Positions 18,114 through 24,680 of a DNA stretch of 64,000 nucleotides are shown one piece after another. The DNA is from JBEVOS01 sp964563395 (GTDB lineage Bacteria > Pseudomonadota > Alphaproteobacteria > Caulobacterales > Aquidulcibacteraceae), in assembly GCA_964563395.1 (NCBI GenBank), contig CAZLWK010000001.1, positions 186,001 through 250,000 of the forward strand, read 5' to 3'. Below the pieces are notes generated by a model that saw only the letters and a list, made by a program, of their open reading frames with translations, searched no databases and was not told the DNA's origin. Numbering within the stretch: position 1 is the stretch's first letter; every line of letters starts with the position of its first letter. The position numbers and the translations under genes were made by a program.

Positions 18114-18560
18114 ATGTTTGATCACCATCACGCCGTCGCCGCCATCGGGACCGCCGCCGACGAGGCGCATTTCGAGGCCATTCATTCCTATAGCCGCGCC
18201 GACGCCCTCGCGGACGGCGTCTTGATCGATGTCGCCGCCATGGCGCGCGAGGCCGGCTTTCGCGTGCATGTCGCGCTCACGGCCGGCGCCTGGGAACAGG
18301 CGGTCGCCTGGACCCAAGACGACAATCGCCGCAAGGGCGTCGCCAACGACGAAGCGGGCCGGCTTTGGGATGTGCTTTGGATGGCGCGCCATCAAGCGCG
18401 CCGCCTCACCGCCGGCCGGCGGGAAATGCTGTTCCAATTTTATGCGATCCCACGCGGCGGGCGCGGCCAGCGCCCCCGCCTCATGACGCTCAAGGCGGTC
18501 ATGGGGCCCGGCGACGCGGGTGAGCCGGTCCTCACCATCATGCAGCCGGCGGAGGATTGA
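18114..18560 (+). CDS. DUF6573-like protein
   Basis: 148 residues. SYSRADALADGVLIDVAAMAREAGFRVHVALTAGAWEQAV resembles the DUF6573 family found on plasmids and integrative elements; function unknown. The start is supported by AAGGAAG six bases upstream. The family often accompanies mobile-element maintenance genes, but no activity can be inferred here. Confidence 0.75.
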   Translation: MFDHHHAVAAIGTAADEAHFEAIHSYSRADALADGVLIDVAAMAREAGFRVHVALTAGAWEQAVAWTQDDNRRKGVANDEAGRLWDVLWMARHQARRLTAGRREMLFQFYAIPRGGRGQRPRLMTLKAVMGPGDAGEPVLTIMQPAED

Positions 18561-18567
18561 GGCTGCG

Positions 18568-18592
18568 GGGCCGGCGCATGGGGCGCCGGCCC
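18568..18592 (+). repeat. Intergenic GC hairpin
   Basis: A 10-bp perfect stem, GGGCCGGCGC / GCGCCGGCCC, with a five-base loop sits between the stop at 18560 and the AAGGAG site of the gene at 18619. No T tract follows, so it is more likely an RNA processing/stability structure or attenuator than a terminator. Confidence 0.6.
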
Positions 18593-18618
18593 TTCCCTTT
18601 CACAGCAAGGAGAATCCC

Positions 18619-18864
18619 ATGGCGAAGATCATTCACACACACACGGACGCCCTGCCGCTCGCCGAGCGGCGCCGGTGCGAGGCCTTGCTCTTGGCGATCG
18701 CGATGGCGCCCGGCCGCTATCCAGAGGTCGGCGATTATCTGCGCGACGCCGAGGAGGTCGAGCGCTGGATCGCCGAGGCGAGCGCGGCGGCGCCGCCGCT
18801 CGCCGCCTATGAAGAGGATGTCGCGCTGCTCAATGGGCGCGAAATCGATTTCCGGGGCGCATGA
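18619..18864 (+). CDS. Hypothetical small phage protein
   Basis: 81 residues (MAKIIHTHTDALPLAERRR...), helical, with no recognised domain. A strong AAGGAGA site precedes ATG 18619. It lies between two hairpins, in the repeated hairpin-ribosome site-gene pattern of this module. Confidence 0.65.
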   Translation: MAKIIHTHTDALPLAERRRCEALLLAIAMAPGRYPEVGDYLRDAEEVERWIAEASAAAPPLAAYEEDVALLNGREIDFRGA

Positions 18865-18885
18865 GCGCGCCCGTTTTCATCCATC

Positions 18886-18899
18886 GGGGCCAAGGCCCC
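18886..18899 (+). repeat. GGGGCCAAGGCCCC hairpin, second copy
   Basis: Identical in all 14 bases to 18079-18092, again about 20 bases before a ribosome site (AAAGGA) and start codon. The flanks differ, so this is a conserved leader element and not a gene duplication. Confidence 0.65.
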
Positions 18900-18914
18900 A
18901 GCCGAAAGGACAGA

Positions 18915-19892
18915 ATGATGATGACGACCAAACAACGGATCAAGGAGGCGCCGTTCACGCACGGCGCGGCCGGTGCGGCCATCGCGCTTAGCCTTGGGCT
19001 GGGCGGCGTGGGCGTGGCCTCGATGTTCGGCGACCGCTTGGGCGCGGGCGATCCGCTCGCGATCGTGTGCGCCGGCGTGTTCATTGGCGGGCTGGCGGTC
19101 GGCGAGATCGCGGCGGCGGTCAATCTTCTCCACGCCGAGCGGCGCGAGAGCGAGGGCGCGGGCGCGCGGAAATGGGCGGCGCGGCTGATCTTCGCGGCGG
19201 CGACCGTATCGACGCTCATGGCCGGCCATTATGGCGCGCAGGCGCTGTCCGATCGCTTCATCGGCCCGCAGCGCGCGCCGTTCGAGGAGCGCATGAGCGC
19301 GGCCGCCGCCGCCAAGGACAGCGCCGCGCGGGCGATCGATCGGTTCGAGGCGCGGCGCGCCGAGACGCTGGCGGTGTACGATCGCGACTTGGAGGCCGCG
19401 CGCGACGGCGCGGCCATGGCGATCACGGCGCGGCGCGGCACGCTTGAGGCGCGCGGTGATCGCGAGGCCGCGCTCGATAGCGAGCTCCGCCTCCTAGAGG
19501 CCGACCTCGCGAGCGCCGAGGCCGAGCACGCGGCGGCCTTGGCGGCCATCGCGCGCGCGCCCAAGCCCTTGAGCGAGGCGCAGACATGGGGCCTCGCTGC
19601 GCTCTTCGAATTGCTCAAGGGCGTGATGATCTGGGCGGCGACGCCGAAAGCCGGCGCGGGCCGCAAGCGGCGCGCGTTCAGCCTCGGTCAAATCGTCGCC
19701 GATCTGCGCGCGGCCCTTTGGGCGCCGAAGGGCGATAGCCTGATCGCCTATCTGGCGCACGAGGAAGCCGACGAGCGGCGGCGGCGCGTGCGCGCCTTGT
19801 GCGAGGAGGACATCGCCCGTCTGGGCGCGGTCGTCGCTTCGCTCAACACCAGCCTGCAGCACGAGCGGCGCGCGCGCATGAAGGCCGCTTAA
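18915..19892 (+). CDS. Membrane protein with long coiled coil
   Basis: 325 residues from ATG 18915 (three consecutive ATG codons; AAAGGA upstream). Three hydrophobic segments occur near residues 18-38, 50-72 and 90-110. A charged helical/coiled-coil region follows at about 125-215, then a weak hydrophobic patch ALFELLKGVMIWAA and a basic tail. No family recognised. The topology suggests an inner-membrane protein with a cytoplasmic coil, perhaps a lysogenic conversion or exclusion protein, but that is speculation. Confidence 0.7.
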   Translation: MMMTTKQRIKEAPFTHGAAGAAIALSLGLGGVGVASMFGDRLGAGDPLAIVCAGVFIGGLAVGEIAAAVNLLHAERRESEGAGARKWAARLIFAAATVSTLMAGHYGAQALSDRFIGPQRAPFEERMSAAAAAKDSAARAIDRFEARRAETLAVYDRDLEAARDGAAMAITARRGTLEARGDREAALDSELRLLEADLASAEAEHAAALAAIARAPKPLSEAQTWGLAALFELLKGVMIWAATPKAGAGRKRRAFSLGQIVADLRAALWAPKGDSLIAYLAHEEADERRRRVRALCEEDIARLGAVVASLNTSLQHERRARMKAA

Positions 19893-19900
19893 GCCCTTCT

Positions 19901-19958
19901 CCCCTTTCGGGGCGCTTTGGCGCCCGCCGGCCGCGCGCCGCCGGCGGGCGTCTTTTTT
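19901..19958 (+). terminator. Rho-independent terminator with preceding CCCCTTTCGGGG hairpin
   Basis: CCCC-tttc-GGGG at 19901-19912 is followed by an 11-bp stem CGCCCGCCGGC / GCCGGCGGGCG (19921-19950) and a six-T tract. It ends the 17.4-19.9 kb transcript. The first hairpin repeats the motif seen at 57856 and 58260. Confidence 0.88.
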
Positions 19959-19974
19959 CGGTCGGCGTGAAAAG

Positions 19975-20112
19975 ATGAATCGGAGCGAAACGGATATGAA
20001 GATTTCGGATTTCGCGCGGCCCACGCGGCGCGGCTTTTGGACGGCGCTGCTTTGGGCCATCATCGGCCCGCCGCGGCCGGCGCGCCGAAGCGGCCGGAGG
20101 GCCGCGTCATGA
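19975..20112 (+). CDS. Small membrane peptide
   Basis: A 45-codon frame, MNRSETDMKISDFARPTRRG then FWTALLWAIIGPP and a basic tail, with one short hydrophobic segment. It ends TCATGA, overlapping the next start by ATGA, which supports its being translated. A start at the internal ATG 19996 is possible. No homology recognised. Confidence 0.45.
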   Translation: MNRSETDMKISDFARPTRRGFWTALLWAIIGPPRPARRSGRRAAS

Positions 20113-20420
20113 GCGCGGCGGTCAAGGCCTATGGCGCCGCGCTCGATCGATGCGCGGGCGGGATCATCGGAGGGCCCGGCATGGACGCGAAGGAAGCCAA
20201 GGCGATCAGGCGCGCACTCGGCTTGAGCGAGGCGCAGCTTGGGCGCGTCCTGCGCCTGCGCCCGGCCAACGCCTTCAAGACGGTGCGCAACATGGAAAGC
20301 GGCGCGGTCGACGTGTCGGGGCCGGTCTCGCTTGCGCTTGAGGCGCTGGCGGACGGCTGGCGCCCGCGCGATTACGCGGCGAACGTCAAGGGAGGCGCGA
20401 GCCATGAGCGCGACGAATAA
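20109..20420 (+). CDS. Helix-turn-helix protein
   Basis: 103 residues. MDAKEAKAIRRALGLSEAQLGRVLRL...VRNMESGAVDVSGPVSLALEALADGW has the layout of an XRE/antitoxin-like helix-turn-helix (residues ~25-85). It may regulate the phage or its own operon. No toxin partner is recognised next to it. Start ATG 20109 overlaps the upstream small ORF. Confidence 0.7.
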   Translation: MSAAVKAYGAALDRCAGGIIGGPGMDAKEAKAIRRALGLSEAQLGRVLRLRPANAFKTVRNMESGAVDVSGPVSLALEALADGWRPRDYAANVKGGASHERDE

Positions 20421-20643
20421 AGCGGGCGGCGTGGCGCTCACGCCGGACATGCGGGCGATCTTGGATTTGGCGGACGACGAGGCGCGGCGGGCGCGACTCG
20501 CCGCGCTCTTTCCGCGCATGGCGCTCGCCGACGCCGAGGCGATCGTCACCGCCTGTCATTGCCCCGATCGCGGTCGCGGCGAACGCGCCTTCGAAGCCGC
20601 GCTCGACAAGCTGGGCGCGCGCGCGATCCGGCGCGCGGCATGA
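20404..20643 (+). CDS. Hypothetical small phage protein
   Basis: 79 residues starting at ATG 20404, overlapping the HTH gene by 17 bases. Contains ALFPRMALADAEAIVTACHCPDRGRGERAFEAALDKLG. Helical; CHC is the only conspicuous feature and no zinc motif can be assigned. Confidence 0.6.
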   Translation: MSATNKAGGVALTPDMRAILDLADDEARRARLAALFPRMALADAEAIVTACHCPDRGRGERAFEAALDKLGARAIRRAA

Positions 20644-20732
20644 GAGCGCGCGAGAAAGCGCGCGCCATGCGCAGGCGCGTTAAGGGTTTGCGCGGGCCGT
20701 GCGCGCTCATGCGCACGGCCGCGCGCTTTTAG
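20640..20732 (+). CDS. Possible 30-residue arginine-rich peptide
   Basis: A 31-codon frame beginning with ATGA overlap to the gene before (MRAREKARAMRRRVKGLRG...). It runs through a terminator-like hairpin and slightly overlaps the convergent gene, so it may be only chance coding potential in GC-rich DNA. Confidence 0.2.
   Translation: MRAREKARAMRRRVKGLRGPCALMRTAARF
20695..20730. terminator. Terminator hairpin between convergent phage units
   Basis: GGCCGTGCGC / GCGCACGGCC is a perfect 10-bp stem with a six-base loop (20695-20720), followed by GCGCGC and TTTT. It lies where plus-strand accessory genes meet the minus-strand late operon. Confidence 0.6.
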
Positions 20733-22141
20733 CGGGCCTTGCCGCTCAAGGGATTTTGCGCAGATGTGCGCACGGTTGACGCGCCCTTCATCTCGGTTGA
20801 CGCGGTTTTCGGCTTAATCAATCGCCGTTCGGATTCAGCGCGGCTTAAGAGCGGCGCGGGCGGCGCCTTCTGCGCCTCTTCCAGCTTGATCAGCTTGTAA
20901 TCGACCGCGCCATGGCGCGGATGATGGAAGATGAGGAATTGCGAGGGCGGGGAGGGGCGCAGCCGGTTCATTTTCGCATATTCGGAATAGCCCGGCAGGC
21001 AGCCATTGCACACCAGCCATTCCAGAAAGGCGGGCGTGTGGAAATGGCCCATGTCGACCCGGTCGACGCGCCGGCCGAGCGCCTGTTGCTCCATGATCAC
21101 CTTTTGCGCGCCGCGCGCGATCGTGGCGATCGGGCCGATAAAGCCCATCCCGCCGCGCGAGCCGATCTTGTCGCCATGCGTCAAGAGGACGTTCAGATCG
21201 TAGATCGGGAAGAACACGTCCGGCGATTCCGTCGCCTGAAACGTCACGCGCGGATCGGCGCGGAATTCGCGCCGCAGCATGTAGGAGACGAGCCGATCAT
21301 AGGAGAGCGCGTTGGCGCGCTTCGATTGCGGCTTCATCGTCGTGCGGTCGTGATTGCCCCCGCCCGCATCCTTGATCTCGACGCGGCCGAACGCCTCGAC
21401 GAGATGGCGGATGCCGGCGGCTTCCTCCTCGAACGCCACCTCGCAGGCCTCGATCGGCGTCACATCGTCGGTCGCGGCCAATTCGTCATGGATCGCGCCG
21501 CTGATCGTGTCGCCGCCGCGCGCATAGATGATGCCGGGGAAGCGCCAGCTTGCGCCGGTGTGTTCGGCGCAGAGACGGATCGTCGTCTCGATCAGGCGGC
21601 GATAGCGGCGGCGGAAAATGCTGGTGTCGTAGCCGTGCGCATTGTCCGTCTCTTGCGGGCGGATCACCTCGCCGATCTGGAAATCGGACGTGAAGAGATA
21701 GGGCATGTGTTCGCGCGCGGCCTTGGCGCGCGCCGAGAGCGTCCATTGCGCCGGCGCGGCGCTCGCATTGGCGGCCCATTCCAGCGCCTTCAAGCGATCC
21801 TCAAGGCGCGCGATTTCCTTCAAGGCGTCGGCGAGGCGCCCGCGCATGGCGGCCTGTTGCAGGCTCGCGCGCTGGGTTTCGACCGCCTCGGCGAGCGCGA
21901 CGGCCGGCGCCTTGTAGCGCGTGAAATCGGGTTGCAGATCGGGGTGCGTCTTGGCGATGGCGCGCAGGCGCGAGGCGATCGAGGATTCAGCAAGGCCGAG
22001 GCGGCGCGCGGCTTCCACCAGCGCGCCGCGCGTCCCGCTTTTCGCCATCACGCCCGGCGGCGGAAAGCCGGCTTCGAGCGCCGCGTGAATGGCGGCGATG
22101 GTGGCCTCGGCTTGGGCGCGGGCGATCGGCGGGGTCGGCAT
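20729..22141 (-). CDS. Metallophosphoesterase with N-terminal helix-turn-helix
   Basis: 470 residues. Residues ~35-70 (GALVEAARRLGLAESSIASRLRAIAK) look like a helix-turn-helix, ~78-115 a coiled coil, and ~145-420 a calcineurin-like phosphoesterase with SDFQIGEV, GGDTISG, GGGNHDR, LTHGDKIG and MGHFHTPAF metal-binding motifs. Gln replaces the common His in the first D-x-H. It is the last gene of the minus-strand late operon, where a lysin would be usual. Substrate unknown; nucleic acid or a nucleotide is likely given the HTH. Confidence 0.85.
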   Translation of the reverse strand: MPTPPIARAQAEATIAAIHAALEAGFPPPGVMAKSGTRGALVEAARRLGLAESSIASRLRAIAKTHPDLQPDFTRYKAPAVALAEAVETQRASLQQAAMRGRLADALKEIARLEDRLKALEWAANASAAPAQWTLSARAKAAREHMPYLFTSDFQIGEVIRPQETDNAHGYDTSIFRRRYRRLIETTIRLCAEHTGASWRFPGIIYARGGDTISGAIHDELAATDDVTPIEACEVAFEEEAAGIRHLVEAFGRVEIKDAGGGNHDRTTMKPQSKRANALSYDRLVSYMLRREFRADPRVTFQATESPDVFFPIYDLNVLLTHGDKIGSRGGMGFIGPIATIARGAQKVIMEQQALGRRVDRVDMGHFHTPAFLEWLVCNGCLPGYSEYAKMNRLRPSPPSQFLIFHHPRHGAVDYKLIKLEEAQKAPPAPLLSRAESERRLIKPKTASTEMKGASTVRTSAQNPLSGKAR

Positions 22142-22143
22142 GT

Positions 22144-22461
22144 CTAGTCTCGCAAGGAATGATCGGACGCGGCCAGCACTTGGCCAAAGGCCTGCAATTG
22201 ACCCTCGATGCCGGCGAGGCGTTCCAGGATTTGCGCGGTCGGGGCGCGATCGTTTTCAAGGTGGACGATCTGCATTTGCACGACCGCGAGCGTGCGCGCG
22301 AATTCAGCCATGGAGGCTTGTGAATCCTGCACGATCTTGAGCAGCGAGGCGGCGTTATCGACGCGGCCTTCGAGGCGCACGAGCCAGGCAACGAGCCCGA
22401 CAAAGGCGGCGAGGATGGCGATGATCGTGCCGGCGGCGGCGATCAATTCCAGCCCGGTCAT
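22144..22461 (-). CDS. Small membrane-anchored coiled-coil protein
   Basis: 105 residues: one N-terminal hydrophobic segment (LELIAAAGTIIAILAAFVGLVAWLV), then a helical coil. Start overlaps the holin-like gene by ATGA. The N-in, single-span plus coil architecture fits an i-spanin-like or holin-accessory protein in a lysis cassette, but sequence alone does not prove it. Confidence 0.6.
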   Translation of the reverse strand: MTGLELIAAAGTIIAILAAFVGLVAWLVRLEGRVDNAASLLKIVQDSQASMAEFARTLAVVQMQIVHLENDRAPTAQILERLAGIEGQLQAFGQVLAASDHSLRD

Positions 22462-22880
22462 CGCCAGCGCGCCTGGATCATCTGCACCACATGGCGGATG
22501 CCGAAGGAGAAGGCGACGGAGGCGCCGACGAGCAATTGATACCAGCCGGGCGCGCTATTGAGCGCCTGAAAGCCGACCGCGACGAGGCCGGCGCCGCCGG
22601 GGAGAAAGCAAAGCACGATCGGCACGGCCGCGACGATGGTCCAGAGCTCATCCTTCCATGAGCGCTGGGCCTGGCGCGCGGCCTCCATATCCCAATCGCG
22701 CGCCGCCTCGGTTTCGGTTTGGGCGCGCGCCGCTTCGGCGTTGGCGATATTGATCTCGCGTTGCGTCTCGGCGCGGGCGATTTCGACGGCGCCTTCCTCG
22801 CGGATACGCGCGCGCTCGGCGCGGCCGCGCAGCCATTCGCTCACTGGCCCGATCGCGGCGCCGATGATGTTGCCCCACAT
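22458..22880 (-). CDS. Holin-like protein (GTA_holin_3TM type)
   Basis: 140 residues from ATG 22880 (GAGAG upstream; a TTG start 15 bases earlier is less likely). A charged helical N-half is followed by KDELWTIVAAVPIVLCFLPG...GFQALNSAPGWYQLLVGASVAFSFGIR, which resembles the three-span holin family of gene transfer agents and phages. Placed between the tail fibre genes and a putative spanin-like gene, it is the best candidate for the lysis pore. Confidence 0.75.
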   Translation of the reverse strand: MWGNIIGAAIGPVSEWLRGRAERARIREEGAVEIARAETQREINIANAEAARAQTETEAARDWDMEAARQAQRSWKDELWTIVAAVPIVLCFLPGGAGLVAVGFQALNSAPGWYQLLVGASVAFSFGIRHVVQMIQARWR

Positions 22881-22910
22881 GGGTCTTACTCTCAAAAGGG
22901 GAGGGCGCCG

Positions 22911-23399
22911 TTAGGCCAGCCAGCCGGAATCAATATCGACCGCGTCCAGCGCGGCCGCGTCGCCCGCGTCGCGCGCGGCGAGGATGGCGGCGGCCTTCTG
23001 TTGCTCGACGTTGAAGCACGCTTGCACATGCGCCTCGATGGCTTGGCCGAAGGCGATGAGATCGGCGAGATCGAACACGCGCCAGGCGCCGTCGCCGAGC
23101 TTCCAGGGCTTGGCTTGCGCGTTCGGGCCGGCGATCTGCAGCGACACGATCGCGGCGGTGACGACCGCGATGGCGCTGTCGGCGGCGGTTTGAACGCCGT
23201 CATAGGTGAAGCGCTGCGTGGCCCGCCAACGCCGATCCGCGAGCGCGGCGAGGCGCTGCGCGGCGGCGGCGTTCAGGTCGCGCGCGGGCGTGACGCCCGC
23301 GGCGATCATGGCTTGATAATCGGAATGGTCGGAATCGACGCGGAACGTCTTGCCGTTCCAGGTGACGAATTGGCCGCCCTCATGCAGAATCGCGCTCAT
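22911..23399 (-). CDS. DUF4376 domain protein, tail-fibre associated
   Basis: 162 residues. Start ATG 23399 overlaps the fibre gene stop by ATGA. The region RFTYDGVQTAADSAIAVVTAAIVSLQ...WKLGDGAWRVFDLADLIAFGQAIEAHVQACF matches the DUF4376 pattern found next to tail fibre genes. It is probably a fibre-associated or fibre assembly protein. Confidence 0.75.
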   Translation of the reverse strand: MSAILHEGGQFVTWNGKTFRVDSDHSDYQAMIAAGVTPARDLNAAAAQRLAALADRRWRATQRFTYDGVQTAADSAIAVVTAAIVSLQIAGPNAQAKPWKLGDGAWRVFDLADLIAFGQAIEAHVQACFNVEQQKAAAILAARDAGDAAALDAVDIDSGWLA

Positions 23400-24631
23400 C
23401 CCATGAACCTCACGGACACGATGCTCGCCAGGAATTCCCCGGCCGCGCCGCCATTGAAATTGGCGGTGCCGGCCGTCGCCAGGCCCCACGCGCTGGCGTA
23501 ATGATAACCCTCGACCGGCTGCGTCTGCGCGGCGTGGAGGTGCGCATAAAGCGCGGCCGACTGGTTGGCGGCCGCCGTCGAAAACGATGCGCCGCCATCC
23601 GTGATCGCAACGCCATCGATGCGCACCGACGCGCGCGTCGTGTTGCCCGATCCATTGTTCGAGGCGGTCGCGCGCAGCGACGCCTCGATGAAGCCGTCAG
23701 AAAGGGCGAGGAAGCCGACGCGGTTGGCGGCGACGCTCAATTCGACGGCGCTGGTCGAGGTGATGGCCACGGCGCTTGAATCGATGACGTTCGAGCAAAA
23801 CAACATCCGGCGGTTGTTCTCATTCACCAGCAGGCGCTTCGCCGCGCTGAATTCGGTTTGTCCGGCGGTGCTGGTGGTGCGCACCATGCCGAGAAAGCGG
23901 CGGGAGGCATCGCCCGATTTGGTGCGCACGCCATTGGTGCGCACGAGCGCGGTCGCGCGCGTGGTGTCGTTCGTCCAGGCCAGCAATTCCAGCTTGAGCA
24001 CGCCGGCGCTGTTATAGCCGAAAACGTCATAGAGCTTATTGGCCGGCGCCTTGAAGGTGAGCGTGGGCGTGCCGGTGGCGGTGGCGTTCGCGGACAGCGT
24101 GATCGTCGTCGCGCTCGGGATCGCCGCGATCGTCGTGCCGCCGGCGATGCCGGTCCCCGTCACCTCCATGCCGACCGCAAGGCCGCTCGTGTCGGTGAGG
24201 CCCGTCACGTTCGCCGAGCCGTTCGTGGTCGCGCCCGCTTGCGAATCCGTCAGCTTGATCGAGGTCTCGTTGAACGAGACCATGATCCACGCGGCGAGCG
24301 TCGGATCATAGAGGCTGATGAAATTGCCGACATCGGGCGTATAATAGACGGTCGTCTTGGCCGTCTGATCGCTCATCGAAAGCGGGACGCCGCTTTCGAG
24401 CGTGAGGCGTCCTTGCGCGACCGGCGCGAACAACGTCAACCACGCGGAATTGCCGTTATTGCGGCGCACATAGCCGGCGAGCGCCGTCGAATACATCAAC
24501 ATATTGGCGTACATCGTCGCCGGTTCGGCGGCGCCCGCGTTCACGGTGGCGAGCGCCTGCAGCGCCGCTTGGAGGTCGGCGCGCACCGTCGCGCCGTCGC
24601 CATTGGCGATGGTGAAATCATGCTGCGCCAT
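23396..24631 (-). CDS. Putative tail fibre / receptor-binding protein
   Basis: 411 residues, low in cysteine and rich in Gly/Ala/Ser/Thr beta segments. It includes an invasin-like SANVTGLTDTSGLAVGMEVTGTGIAGGTTIAAIPSATTITLSANATATG stretch typical of phage fibre spacer domains. It lies between the J-like tip gene and the DUF4376 gene, the usual fibre position. The C-terminus is the likely host-range determinant. Confidence 0.72.
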   Translation of the reverse strand: MAQHDFTIANGDGATVRADLQAALQALATVNAGAAEPATMYANMLMYSTALAGYVRRNNGNSAWLTLFAPVAQGRLTLESGVPLSMSDQTAKTTVYYTPDVGNFISLYDPTLAAWIMVSFNETSIKLTDSQAGATTNGSANVTGLTDTSGLAVGMEVTGTGIAGGTTIAAIPSATTITLSANATATGTPTLTFKAPANKLYDVFGYNSAGVLKLELLAWTNDTTRATALVRTNGVRTKSGDASRRFLGMVRTTSTAGQTEFSAAKRLLVNENNRRMLFCSNVIDSSAVAITSTSAVELSVAANRVGFLALSDGFIEASLRATASNNGSGNTTRASVRIDGVAITDGGASFSTAAANQSAALYAHLHAAQTQPVEGYHYASAWGLATAGTANFNGGAAGEFLASIVSVRFMG

Positions 24632-24680
24632 GGGGCCGCCGCAAAAGGGAGAAGATCAGCGCCGAAGCCGGCGCGCGGCG

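Noticed and set aside
24201..24210. Extra GTGAGGC copies at 24.2, 49.4 and 54.3 kb as further iterons
   Set aside because: Single copies inside coding sequence; expected by chance for a 7-mer in GC-rich DNA.
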